DNA from: Ureibacillus aquaedulcis | Lineage (GTDB): Bacteria; Bacillota; Bacilli; Bacillales_A; Planococcaceae | Assembly: GCF_030418165.1 (NCBI RefSeq) | Contig: NZ_JAUHTQ010000010.1 | Span: forward strand, 56,365 to 120,364 | Direction of reading: 5' to 3' | Length of the DNA: 64,000 nucleotides | Part shown: positions 30,458 to 38,990 of the stretch, one piece after another | Layout of the letters: the number at the start of each line of letters is the position of its first letter | Position numbering within the stretch: position 1 is the stretch's first letter | Notes under the pieces: model-generated | Seen by the model: the letters and a program-made list of their open reading frames with translations, nothing else | What the model was told of the DNA's origin: nothing | The model's database searches: none | Program-made: the position numbers and the translations under genes

Positions 30458-31219
30458 ATGTTACATCAGTTTTCAAGAAATGAATTAGCCATTGGAAGCG
30501 AAGGACTTGAGAAACTAAGAAATACGACAGTAGCTATTTTAGGGGTCGGCGGTGTAGGTTCCTTTGCTGCTGAAGCATGTGCTCGAAGCGGTGTTGGTCG
30601 AATCATTCTAGTGGACAAGGATAACGTGGATATAACGAATGTAAATCGTCAGTTAGTGGCTTATCTTTCAACAGTTGGTAAATCGAAATCAGCTGTTATG
30701 AAGGAGCGTATTGCTGATATAAATCCCGATTGTGAAGTAATCGATATGCATATGTTCTATACAGAAGAAACATACGAGAACTTCTTTGCGCAAAATATTG
30801 ATTTTGTGATTGATGCATCCGATACAGTGATGTACAAAATCCACTTGATGAAGGAATGCTTGAAGAGAGGGATTCCGATAATTTCAAGTATGGGTGCAGC
30901 GAACAAAATGGACCCTACCCGATTCCAGATCGCCGATATTTCGAAAACACATACTGATCCATTGGCGAAAGTAATTCGGACTAAGCTTCGCAAAGAAGGG
31001 ATTACCAAAGGGGTTATGGTGGTTTTTTCTGATGAATCACCAATTGTCGTTCGTCCTGATGTTGTGGAAGAAGTAGGAAATCCAAATGCTCAAATTCGTA
31101 AAGCAAAAATGCCGCCTTCATCCAATGCGTTTGTCCCATCTGTTGCAGGTTTAATTGCAGCAAGCTGGGTCATCAACCAGATTTTAAAAGATGTAAAAAT
31201 TACAAGAGTCAACGATTAA
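30458..31219 (+). CDS. tcdA: tRNA threonylcarbamoyladenosine dehydratase
   Basis: TcdA (YrvM/CsdL) cyclises t6A37 to ct6A in ANN-decoding tRNAs using ATP. The 253-residue E1-like protein has the nucleotide-binding VAILGVGGVGSFAAEACARSG, then DKDNVDITNVNRQ, DASDTVMYK and SSMGAANKMDPTRF. The C-terminal segment PSSNAFVPSVAGLIAASWV is characteristic. It follows the 6S RNA as in B. subtilis. A strong hairpin terminator ends it. In B. subtilis rarA is the next gene; here about 13 kb of other genes intervenes. Confidence 0.95.
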   Translation: MLHQFSRNELAIGSEGLEKLRNTTVAILGVGGVGSFAAEACARSGVGRIILVDKDNVDITNVNRQLVAYLSTVGKSKSAVMKERIADINPDCEVIDMHMFYTEETYENFFAQNIDFVIDASDTVMYKIHLMKECLKRGIPIISSMGAANKMDPTRFQIADISKTHTDPLAKVIRTKLRKEGITKGVMVVFSDESPIVVRPDVVEEVGNPNAQIRKAKMPPSSNAFVPSVAGLIAASWVINQILKDVKITRVND

Positions 31220-31224
31220 TTCAG

Positions 31225-31264
31225 AAGGAGGTGTCTAGTTATAAATAGACACCTCCTTTCTTTA
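31225..31264 (+). terminator. Terminator after tcdA
   Basis: A perfect 13-bp stem (31225-31237 with 31246-31258) is followed by TTTCTTTA. It embeds an AAGGAGGTG sequence that looks like a ribosome site but is paired. Confidence 0.88.
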
Positions 31265-31288
31265 TCCAATCCAAAAAGGAGAGAGAGC

Positions 31289-31690
31289 ATGAGTGAAGTT
31301 CTAGAGGTTGAATATAGAGGGTTAAATATACTGGACGAAATTAGCACTGTGGAAATCGCATTAGATTATCAACACAATGCAATCCATATCTACGATAGAA
31401 ATGAAGTGGTCGAGCCTGAATTTAATTTTTCTACAAGAAAGTACGAATTGAGTGAAGGGTTTTTTAAAATGGCTAAAGTATTGTATAATAAGCGATTTTT
31501 TGAAGTCCCGAGTCAAGCAGTGGAACAATGGATTGATGAAAGGATTTGGGTTTTTTATGGATCAAAAAAGTCTATTTTAAAGTTTGATAAGGCTGGCGTG
31601 ATTGAGATTCCCAAAGATATATTTGGGAATGGAAAACAAATTCCTGGAGGACATCCTTTATATAATAAATATGTATTGAGAGTAATATAA
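31289..31690 (+). CDS. Uncharacterised 133-residue protein
   Basis: I do not recognise this protein. It is soluble, acidic at the N terminus, and mixed alpha/beta by appearance, with aromatic-rich C-terminal segments (WIDERIWVFYGSKKSILKF and GGHPLYNKYVLRVI). It has no signal peptide, membrane segment or cysteine motif. AAAAAGGAGAG before ATG 31289 supports translation. It is the first gene of the region inserted between tcdA and rarA and stands alone, with about 200 AT-rich bases before the next gene. Function unknown. Confidence 0.65.
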   Translation: MSEVLEVEYRGLNILDEISTVEIALDYQHNAIHIYDRNEVVEPEFNFSTRKYELSEGFFKMAKVLYNKRFFEVPSQAVEQWIDERIWVFYGSKKSILKFDKAGVIEIPKDIFGNGKQIPGGHPLYNKYVLRVI

Positions 31691-31900
31691 ATGATTTTGC
31701 TTTTCTTGAATAATAGATTTCGACAATTTTTACATTAAAAAATTCTGAATATAGAAGCGGAATTATCTCAAAAAAGAAACTTTTTTACATGAATATCGCA
31801 TTATTTCGGTCAATTTTTAACTTCCCTAAAATTATGCCGACAAAATTGTTATAGTATTCTTACCTTTTTATAAGGGATGCAATGGGGAGGGGATTTATAA

Positions 31901-32419
31901 ATGTCGACTAGAATTCCTATGGAGACTGCGGTAAATTTACTAGAGATGAAAGAGCAATTGGATGAGGTAGTATTTAATTACATTGATACGCAACAAAAAT
32001 GGGAAGTTGCTTATTCCAAACTGGATTCATTATTGGAAAAAGTAATCAGTTATTACGAAAGCTACATGAAGGCGAATGGGGACAAGCCGAAGGAAAATAC
32101 GACTGCGAACTTATTGCTGACTATGTCATACAAATTAATCTATTTCCATACGATTTCCAACTACCATTTAGAAGAAATGAATCAAGTTGAAAGTAAGGAC
32201 CAAACTTTAGAGTTATTAACACTGGCTGCTAATTGTATTCCAAATATACAAAAAGAAAATCATGGAGAGGTTTTGTATGAGATTGCGAAAAGCTATGAAG
32301 AAATTTCGCAAGAACAAGGCACTCAACAAAAATTTGTAGATAGAATCCTGGAACAAAATAATAGAATAACGGATTGCTTTGCTTCATTTTCGAAAGCAGC
32401 AGGTCTATTGTTGAAATAG
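31901..32419 (+). CDS. Uncharacterised helical 172-residue protein
   Basis: I do not recognise this protein. It appears almost entirely alpha-helical and acidic, with heptad-like stretches (AVNLLEMKEQLDEVV, YSKLDSLLEKVISYY, ILEQNNRITDCFASF) suggestive of coiled coil or a helical bundle. No signal peptide or membrane span is seen. GGGGAGGGG lies a short distance before ATG 31901. It is followed by its own terminator and then by the sigma-factor trio, so it is probably monocistronic. Function unknown. Confidence 0.65.
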   Translation: MSTRIPMETAVNLLEMKEQLDEVVFNYIDTQQKWEVAYSKLDSLLEKVISYYESYMKANGDKPKENTTANLLLTMSYKLIYFHTISNYHLEEMNQVESKDQTLELLTLAANCIPNIQKENHGEVLYEIAKSYEEISQEQGTQQKFVDRILEQNNRITDCFASFSKAAGLLLK

Positions 32420-32427
32420 ATTGTCTG

Positions 32428-32467
32428 AAAGGCAGAATCGCATTTTTGTGATTTTGCCTTTTTTTTA
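32428..32467 (+). terminator. Terminator after the helical protein gene
   Basis: AAGGCAGAATC pairs with GATTTTGCCTT (32450-32460, one G-U pair) and is followed by a long T run. Confidence 0.85.
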
Positions 32468-32799
32468 CATAATACATATTCCTCATTTTGCAGTTTATCG
32501 TAGCAAGAAGGTTGTTATTTTTATGAAAGATTGTCCTTTATATAATACATAAACGCTAACTAACCTAATTTATTCAATCTTATTATAAAAAATAAGAGTT
32601 TACAAAAATGCTTCAGGAATTGACTCTTTACAAAAGTCCTACGTTTTACGGTCTAATACGAACATCTATTTTTACAAAATTGGTCGAAAGTATAGGATAT
32701 TTTATTAAAAAAATCTTCAATAATTTGGTATATCTACTCTTTTAAGGATTTAGCATTATGACTATAATGAAACAAATGTTCTTTTAAGGGGGTATGAAA
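32468..32799 (+). promoter_or_regulatory. Control region before the sigma-factor gene
   Basis: About 330 AT-rich bases without a gene. TTTACAAAA occurs three times (32599, 32627, 32671). The first two are 28 bases apart and flanked by AAGAGT/ACTCTT, which can pair. A TATAAT hexamer lies at about 32763. These may be promoter or binding-site repeats for autoregulation; this is inference. Confidence 0.4.
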
Positions 32800-33360
32800 A
32801 TGGTGGATACTCAATTTAAGAACCCGTTATTAAAAGCGTTTCTGGACGAATTGGAGCATTTGGAACTTTATCAACAATATTGTAAGTCACCAAACGAATG
32901 GTTAAAGAAACTGATTGATGAACGGTTTATGCAATTTTATATTCGAATTCGTGCGATTTCCTATTTTTCTAAAATAATTTATTTCACAGCTCGTCATTTT
33001 GATATGGAAAGGAGAAAATATGAAAAGCGGTACGTTTTGACTTTAGATGGATCTAGCAGTGATGGAAATGGAAGTAAAAAAGAAGGTACAAGTACATTAA
33101 AGGAATTGATTGTGGATGAATCGGCAACAGTACACTTTCCTGATAAGTTGAATGATGAATTAAACCAGTATATCCAACATCCTTTGCTCTATAAAGCAGT
33201 ACAATCATTGAATAAAAGACAACAACAGATTTTATTTCTTGCCTACGTTTTGAATATTTCCGATACAGAAATCAGCAAAAAGTTGAATGTCACGCAGCAA
33301 GCTATATCAAAATCCAAAAATAACGCTTTAGCGAAAGTGAGGCGATTGATAAATGCTTGA
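32800..33360 (+). CDS. Alternative sigma factor, SigO (YvrI)-like
   Basis: A 186-residue sigma-70-family protein. The C terminus (about residues 130-185) is a region 4 helix-turn-helix that recognises -35 boxes: LNKRQQQILFLAYVLN, ISDTEISKKLNVTQQAISKS, then KNNALAKVRRL. The N-terminal half (FMQFYIRIRAISYFSKIIYF) resembles the SigO family rather than a full region 2. In B. subtilis SigO must pair with RsoA to form a working sigma. Here a YvrJ-like and an RsoA-like gene follow with overlapping codons, which supports the assignment. ATG 32800 is favoured: AAGGGGGT ends six bases upstream, while ATG 32794 abuts it. The target promoters are unknown. Confidence 0.75.
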   Translation: MVDTQFKNPLLKAFLDELEHLELYQQYCKSPNEWLKKLIDERFMQFYIRIRAISYFSKIIYFTARHFDMERRKYEKRYVLTLDGSSSDGNGSKKEGTSTLKELIVDESATVHFPDKLNDELNQYIQHPLLYKAVQSLNKRQQQILFLAYVLNISDTEISKKLNVTQQAISKSKNNALAKVRRLINA

Positions 33361-33511
33361 TGAACAATTCATTAACTTAATCAGCAACAACGGTTTTCCG
33401 ATTGTCATTTCCATTTACCTATTGCTGAGGTTCGAAAAAAAGATTGAATGCCTGGAACAATCCATTCAAGCATTACGATACGAAGTGGATAGATCAAAGG
33501 ATAAGGAGTGA
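33353..33511 (+). CDS. YvrJ-family small membrane protein
   Basis: A 52-residue protein, short enough to be missed by gene callers. It overlaps the sigma gene's last eight bases and ends in a TGA that overlaps the next gene's GTG. It has one membrane span (NGFPIVISIYLLLRFEKKIE) and a short charged tail, the pattern of the YvrJ family. In B. subtilis yvrJ lies in the SigO-RsoA regulon beside oxdC. Its function is not established; membrane sensing for the sigma pair is an inference. Overlaps on both sides argue that it is really translated. Confidence 0.72.
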   Translation: MLDEQFINLISNNGFPIVISIYLLLRFEKKIECLEQSIQALRYEVDRSKDKE

Positions 33512-33720
33512 TTCCTATTAAAGATTATATTTCTCCTTTAGAGTTAATAGAGCTTCTTAAGCCAAAAATTAAAAAAGAATTAAACCAAACTGATCCAAAA
33601 AATCGCGATGATCTGGAACATGAAATCATTCTTAAAATTTTAGAAGGTCTAAAGACTAAAAAATTCCAAAGGATTCCAACGTTTTTCGAACTACTTGAAA
33701 AGGAGCGACATCAAGAATAG
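33508..33720 (+). CDS. RsoA-like sigma-O co-factor
   Basis: A 70-residue protein resembling RsoA, the small region-2-like partner of SigO. It shows LIELLKPKIKKELNQTDPKNR then DDLEHEIILKILEGL, the acidic helix pattern of sigma region 2 core-binding segments, and ends FFELLEKE. GTG 33508 overlaps the yvrJ stop (GTGA), and AAAGGA (33496-33501) is six bases upstream, so translation is probably coupled. The assignment rests on this pattern, on size (B. subtilis RsoA is 79 residues) and on the neighbouring SigO-like gene. No oxalate decarboxylase gene, the B. subtilis target, is nearby. Confidence 0.6.
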   Translation: MIPIKDYISPLELIELLKPKIKKELNQTDPKNRDDLEHEIILKILEGLKTKKFQRIPTFFELLEKERHQE

Positions 33721-34333
33721 AAATTGGAGTGCTTGAACTTAACTGAATGAATACACATTTATAAAAAGGGGTTTAGGACCATTAAATCACAACCCTTTTA
33801 CAAAAGATTTTTCTTCGCAGAAATAACGATATTTTATAATTCAGGAAAGGGGTTATCCGATTGTTAAAGGACAACTCCTTTTTTTGATGCCTTTTTAAGA
33901 ATAAGTGTAGGACATCGACAAACAAAAAAACAAAAAGAAAAGAAAATTATTCAACACTATGTATTGGTTGAAAAAAGTGATGATTTATATATGTTAGGAA
34001 AAATCACATGATATCAGTATAGTAAGCGTTTTCTACTAATATTTAAGAAACTAAATATTGAAAATATTCATAAAAATTAGAAAATGATTATTTACACGAA
34101 CGATTTAGGGGTGTATAATCAAAAACATTAAGAAATACGTTAGGAAAAGTGACGTGAAAAAACGACTGAACCTTATCTTGAATTATTAATACAACCAGCA
34201 GTTTGTTATATCAGTAAATTAATTTGGTAGTAAGGGTTTTTGCTCTTCTATATAAGTTCTACATAAAAAAGAGGGGGTATTAACAAGAATTATTGTAAAC
34301 TCATCAAACCATAACCAATGAAGGGAGATCGTA
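33721..34333. promoter_or_regulatory. Gap with terminators and the promoter/leader of the peptide-transport operon
   Basis: There is no gene in 613 bases. A weak hairpin (about 33764-33799) and a better terminator (33845-33857 with 33869-33881, then T7) close the sigma operon. A clear sigma-A promoter follows: TTTACA 34092-34097, 17 bases, TATAAT 34115-34120. It predicts an untranslated leader of about 205 bases before the binding-protein gene; I see no recognised riboswitch in it. Confidence 0.65.
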
Positions 34334-35992
34334 ATGATGAAACTACGAAAATTATCAATTTTGCTTTTAATTAGTATGTTCACACTAGTATTAGCAGCGT
34401 GTAGTGGAGGAGAAACAGGATCTTCATCAAAGAGCAGCAATTCACAATCTACTAATAACGGAGAGCCTCAATCCGGAGGCACATTGACAAGGGCGCATAT
34501 TTATGGAGACCCCCAAAACTTGGACCCGATTATTCGTTCCCATGGTACAGCGACATCCATGATTACGTGGAATATATTTGAACCTCTTGTTCGCTATGAT
34601 GCGGAGAAGGGTGAATATCTTCCCGGGAATGCAGAATCGTGGGAAAACAATGAAGAGGGGACTGTATACACATTCAAACTAAAGCAAGGTGTTAAATTCC
34701 ATAACGGTAGAGAAGTTAAAGCGGAAGATTTTAAATACTCCTTAGAGCGGTTAGTGAATCCAGAAAATGCTTCCCCAAATGCGGGAAATCTTCAAATGGT
34801 TGTTGGTTATGAAGAGTATACAAGTGGTTCAGCATCAGAACTTACTGGAGTAAAAGTTGTCGATGACTATACGTTGGAAATTACGATTTCAGCTCCAAAT
34901 AATACATTCCTTTCTATCATGTCTTTACCTTATACCGCTGCTGTACCTAAAGAAGTGGTTGAAGAACTGGGGGATGAATTTGGTTCGAAGCCAGTTGGTG
35001 CGGGTCCCTTCAAGTTTTCCAGCTGGGTGAGGGACAGTGAAATTGTACTTGAAAAATATGAAGATTATTTTGCTGGAGCCCCTTATCTAGATACAGTTGT
35101 ATACAAGATATTAACCGACCAAGCAGCCCGCGATACTGCATTTAGTTCCGAACAAATCGACATGATGATACTGGGTGATGCGCAATATGCACAATACAAA
35201 AGCAATACTCAATATGCAGAACTTATGATAGAAGTTCCAGAGCTATTTATTCGTAATTTACGATTCAACCTGGAAAAAGAAGGTCCATGGCAAGATGTAA
35301 AGGTAAGACAAGCGATTAACTATGCAATAGACCGTGAGACGATTATTGCTACTGTCCTCGGAGGCAAAGCATATCCAGCAAAAGGTATATTGCCAACAAG
35401 CATTAAAGGCTACAACGAAGAAGTATTTAGTTATCCTTATGATCCAGAAAAAGCAAAGGAATTGTTGAAAGAAGCAGGCTACGAAAATGGATTTACGCTG
35501 CCAATTCTTACAACATCCCATTCCGCTTTTGGTGTAACGGCTGTAGAAGCAATGAGCGGCTACCTTGAAGAGGTAGGCATCAAGATTGAAATTGAGCAAG
35601 TAGATATGGCTACTCTTGCTGACCGAGCTAGCTCAGGCGATTTTGACACAATGATGTATTCAAATGGAGGAATGACAAATCTCGTTGAATTTATCTCTAA
35701 ATATTTCCATAGCGACAACTTTGGTGCTACAGGCAATACAGGCTATTACAAAAATGAGGAGGTTGATGCTTTATTGGATAAAGCATTAACAACTACTGAT
35801 GAGAATGAAATGATTGAGCTTTCTAGGCAAGCAGAGGCAATTGTTGTGGAAGAAGCCCCTATGTGGTTCTTCAACTATAACAAAGCTGTAATCGTTCATC
35901 AGCCATGGGTAAAAGGGCTGCAACCTGTACCAACGGATATCGACTATCAAGACTTAAGGAAAGTCTGGATTGACGAATCGGCCAAAAACTAG
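34334..35992 (+). CDS. Oligopeptide ABC transporter substrate-binding lipoprotein (SBP family 5)
   Basis: An extracellular lipoprotein that captures peptides for the ABC importer encoded downstream. The signal peptide ends in a lipobox LAAC with Cys23 as the lipidation site, followed by a Ser/Gly/Asn linker. The mature part has family 5 hallmarks: NLDPIIRSHGT, EPLVRYD, FKLKQGVKFHNGREVKAEDFKYSLER, VRQAINYAIDRE and YDPEKAKELLKEAGY. At 552 residues it has the typical OppA/DppE length. AAGGGAGA precedes the ATG (34334 or 34337). Substrate specificity cannot be read, but the downstream D-amino acid enzymes suggest peptides with D-residues. Confidence 0.93.
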   Translation: MMKLRKLSILLLISMFTLVLAACSGGETGSSSKSSNSQSTNNGEPQSGGTLTRAHIYGDPQNLDPIIRSHGTATSMITWNIFEPLVRYDAEKGEYLPGNAESWENNEEGTVYTFKLKQGVKFHNGREVKAEDFKYSLERLVNPENASPNAGNLQMVVGYEEYTSGSASELTGVKVVDDYTLEITISAPNNTFLSIMSLPYTAAVPKEVVEELGDEFGSKPVGAGPFKFSSWVRDSEIVLEKYEDYFAGAPYLDTVVYKILTDQAARDTAFSSEQIDMMILGDAQYAQYKSNTQYAELMIEVPELFIRNLRFNLEKEGPWQDVKVRQAINYAIDRETIIATVLGGKAYPAKGILPTSIKGYNEEVFSYPYDPEKAKELLKEAGYENGFTLPILTTSHSAFGVTAVEAMSGYLEEVGIKIEIEQVDMATLADRASSGDFDTMMYSNGGMTNLVEFISKYFHSDNFGATGNTGYYKNEEVDALLDKALTTTDENEMIELSRQAEAIVVEEAPMWFFNYNKAVIVHQPWVKGLQPVPTDIDYQDLRKVWIDESAKN

Positions 35993-36008
35993 TTGATTGG
36001 TGAAAATA

Positions 36009-36050
36009 GGAGAAAGTCAAAATCATTTAATGGATTTGCTTTCTCTTTAT
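36009..36050 (+). terminator. Intercistronic hairpin after the binding-protein gene
   Basis: GGAGAAAG (36009-36016) pairs with CTTTCTCT (36039-36046), extended by an A/T-rich inner stem and a short T-rich tail. It probably attenuates or protects the message so that the binding protein is made in excess over the permeases. Confidence 0.5.
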
Positions 36051-36074
36051 TAAAAAGGAAGGGAGCGGAAGCAG

Positions 36075-37013
36075 ATGATTCAATATACATTAAAGCGTTT
36101 ATTAGAAACAATCCCTATCTGGGTTGCCATCACATTAATCGTTTTTTTATTAATGAACTTTATTCCGGGGGATCCAGTCATGCAGTTGATGGATGCCCGC
36201 TCCGGTGCAATTGATGAACAAGTTGTAGAACAAATTCGAGAAGAATGGGGATTGAATGATCCTTTGTATATGCAATACCTAAACTTTCTCACGAATTTAG
36301 TACAGGGTGATCTAGGTACTTCTTTTCAATCTCGAATGGAAGTTACATCAGTTTTGCTGGAGAGGATACCCGTCACGATTCAAGTAACACTTCTTGGATT
36401 ATTCTTTGCGATTGTGATAGGAGTTACGGCAGGTATCATCAGCGCCATGAAACGCGGTAATTGGTTAGATACTTTTGTTAGTACATTTTCTATTGCAGGC
36501 GTTTCCCTGCCAGCATTCTTCTTAGGCCTTCTATTAATGTATATCTTCTCTGTCAAACTGAATTGGCTCCCTGCTTCAGGATATAAATTGGGAGAAGTGA
36601 AGTTTCTAATATTACCAGCCATAACATTGGGTCTTTCGGTTAGTGGAATTATTGCACGCATAACGCGTTCTTCCATGATTGATGTTCTAAAGATGGATTA
36701 TATGGTTACCTCATATGCAAAAGGACTCTCAAAATATCGTATTCTCGGTATTCACGCCATGAAAAATGCACTTTCACCAATTTTAACGATTATAGGGGTG
36801 CAACTAGGTTTATTGCTTTCAGGAGCAGTTATAACAGAAACAATATTTGGACTTCCAGGGATTGGTCGATTGTTGATTGATGGAATATTGCAGCGCGATA
36901 TTCCTGTTGTGCAAGGGTGTGTGATTTTTATTTCAACGGTGTTTTTAGTTGTCAATCTACTTACGGATATTTGTTGCCGTTTAGTTGATCCACGAATTCG
37001 CAGTGAACATTAA
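36075..37013 (+). CDS. Peptide ABC transporter permease (OppB/DppB type)
   Basis: Inner-membrane permease, 312 residues with about six helices. The N terminus MIQYTLKRLLETIPIWVAITLIVF is typical of OppB/DppB. The EAA loop that contacts the ATPase is YAKGLSKYRILGIHAMKNALSP. Later it has ETIFGLPGIGRLLIDGI and a C-terminal LVDPRIR. AAGGAAGGGAG precedes ATG 36075. It pairs with the OppC-type gene 23 bases downstream. Confidence 0.93.
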   Translation: MIQYTLKRLLETIPIWVAITLIVFLLMNFIPGDPVMQLMDARSGAIDEQVVEQIREEWGLNDPLYMQYLNFLTNLVQGDLGTSFQSRMEVTSVLLERIPVTIQVTLLGLFFAIVIGVTAGIISAMKRGNWLDTFVSTFSIAGVSLPAFFLGLLLMYIFSVKLNWLPASGYKLGEVKFLILPAITLGLSVSGIIARITRSSMIDVLKMDYMVTSYAKGLSKYRILGIHAMKNALSPILTIIGVQLGLLLSGAVITETIFGLPGIGRLLIDGILQRDIPVVQGCVIFISTVFLVVNLLTDICCRLVDPRIRSEH

Positions 37014-37036
37014 CCAAAAGGAAGGAGCTGCTGCTG

Positions 37037-37918
37037 ATGGTGAAGTTGGAAACGTCTAGTGGAAATTTAGAGGTTCAAAGTACACAACCACTCCAGAAAG
37101 TTAAAGCCAGAAGGAAGTTTAAGATCTCGCTTTCCAATGTATTAATAGGTTTGACTATGGTGATTTTTGCAACTGTTCTATGTGCGCCGCTTATTACAAG
37201 TTACAATCCCAATGAAAATGATTTAACCTCTGTACTGCAAGCACCCTCTGCTGCACACCTGATGGGTACGGATCACTTAGGGAGGGATATTTTTACTAGG
37301 GTATTATTCGGTGGACAAAAATCGTTGCTTATCGCACTTCTTGTACAAGGAATTGCTGTTTCTGTCGGGGCTTTGCTGGGATTGATAGCAGGATATATAG
37401 GTGGTAGAACGGATAAATTCATTATGGCACTAACAAATATTATTTTCAGTTTCCCAGGAATCCTTTTTGCCATCGCCATTATGGCTGCACTAGGCACTAG
37501 TGTATTTAACTTGATTCTCGCTTTAAGTTTGGTAAGCTGGCCGGAAATGTGCCGACTTGTACGTTCGCAAACCATGGCATTGAAGGAAAGGGAGTTTGTT
37601 GAAGGCGGCTATGCACTTGGAGCTAGTGTTTATCGCATTCTATTTAAATACATCCTGCCAAATTGCTATGGAAATATTGTTGTTATAGCGACATTAGGGA
37701 TGGCAGGTACTATGTTGGCAGAAGCAAGTCTGAGTTTTTTGGGGCTTGGTGTACAGCCTCCGGATGCAAGTTGGGGTTCCATGGTAAATACGGGGAAGGA
37801 TTACTTATATCAAGCTCCTTGGTATGTATTTTCTCCAGGAATCGTAATGTTCATCACAATATTAGGTATCAACTTAATGGGTGATAAACTTCGTGATTAC
37901 TTCGATCCGAAGATGTAA
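37037..37918 (+). CDS. Peptide ABC transporter permease (OppC/DppC type)
   Basis: The second permease, 293 residues. A cytosolic N-terminal tail precedes the OppC N-terminal helix (ISLSNVLIGLTMVIFATVL). The family motif HLMGTDHLGRDIFTRVLFGG follows, then the EAA loop EGGYALGASVYRILFKYILPN and SFLGLGVQPPDASWGSM. AAGGAGCTG lies upstream of ATG 37037. It forms the membrane channel with the preceding permease. Confidence 0.93.
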   Translation: MVKLETSSGNLEVQSTQPLQKVKARRKFKISLSNVLIGLTMVIFATVLCAPLITSYNPNENDLTSVLQAPSAAHLMGTDHLGRDIFTRVLFGGQKSLLIALLVQGIAVSVGALLGLIAGYIGGRTDKFIMALTNIIFSFPGILFAIAIMAALGTSVFNLILALSLVSWPEMCRLVRSQTMALKEREFVEGGYALGASVYRILFKYILPNCYGNIVVIATLGMAGTMLAEASLSFLGLGVQPPDASWGSMVNTGKDYLYQAPWYVFSPGIVMFITILGINLMGDKLRDYFDPKM

Positions 37919-37994
37919 GAAGGATGGAAGTTAACGATTATTTCCGGAACAAACCTTTCGAATGTACTAATAATGATAAAAGGGAGGTCTTGCA

Positions 37995-38990
37995 ATGAGC
38001 AAATTACTTGAAATTTGCGATTTAAAGGTGGGCTTTACAAAAAACGATGAATTTACTCCTGTCATCAAAGGAATCAATTTTTCACTAAATAAAGGTGAAA
38101 ATTTAGGCATAGTCGGTGAGTCAGGTTGTGGAAAGAGTATGACCTCCCTTGCAATTATGGGCTTATTGAAACATAAAGGGTTGACTGTTTCCGAGGGTCA
38201 AATTAAATGGAATGGCAGAAATTTAATAGATCAAAGTGAAAAAGAGCAAAAAAGCATGCTTGGAAATGAAGTGGCGATGATTTTTCAGGAACCGATGACC
38301 GCATTGAATCCAATGTTAACGGTTGGTACACAGATTGTGGAGCAAATCCGTGCCCACCGAAAAGTCTCCAAAAAGGAAGCAGAGGCTCATGCCATACAAA
38401 TGCTGAAAAAAGTCGGAATTCCTTCCCCTGAATCAAGGATGAATGTATACCCACATGAAATGTCCGGAGGCATGAGACAGCGTGTCATGATTGCAATGGC
38501 AATAAGTTGTGAACCGGAACTATTGATTGCGGATGAACCAACGACAGCACTCGATGTAACAATTCAGGCCCAGATTTTAGATCTGCTTTCAAATTTAGTA
38601 AGCGAAACAAACCGTTCAATGATTTTGATTACACATGATTTAGGAGTGGTTGCAAATTATTGCCAGCGTGTGATGGTGATGTATTCAGGAAAAGTGATGG
38701 AGGAATCTCCAACAAATGAATTATTTGATAAACCGTTGCATCCTTACACTAAAGGATTGATCGAATCGGTTAAATCAATCGAAGAAAATAGTGAACGCAT
38801 TGCATCGATACCCGGAATGGTCCCATTGCCAGGTGAAGTAATCGCCGGTTGTGTATTTTGTGAGCGTTGTCCATATGCAACCGATATCTGCAGCCAACAA
38901 GAACCGCCTATTGAAACGACTGATGATGGTCGTAGGGTAAGCTGCTGGAATTACAAGAATCTTTCAGAGGTGGTGGGGGCATATGAATGA
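37995..38990 (+). CDS. Peptide ABC transporter ATP-binding protein (OppD/DppD type)
   Basis: ATPase subunit, 331 residues, with Walker [10 protein letters not shown]-loop [12 protein letters not shown], signature [14 protein letters not shown], Walker [13 protein letters not shown] and switch ITHDLGVV. The C-terminal oligopeptide extension carries the [14 protein letters not shown] cysteines thought to bind an iron-sulfur cluster in this subfamily. GGGAGG precedes ATG 37995. It overlaps the next ATPase gene by eight bases, showing coupled translation. Confidence 0.95.
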   Translation: MSKLLEICDLKVGFTKNDEFTPVIKGINFSLNKGENLGIVGESGCGKSMTSLAIMGLLKHKGLTVSEGQIKWNGRNLIDQSEKEQKSMLGNEVAMIFQEPMTALNPMLTVGTQIVEQIRAHRKVSKKEAEAHAIQMLKKVGIPSPESRMNVYPHEMSGGMRQRVMIAMAISCEPELLIADEPTTALDVTIQAQILDLLSNLVSETNRSMILITHDLGVVANYCQRVMVMYSGKVMEESPTNELFDKPLHPYTKGLIESVKSIEENSERIASIPGMVPLPGEVIAGCVFCERCPYATDICSQQEPPIETTDDGRRVSCWNYKNLSEVVGAYE

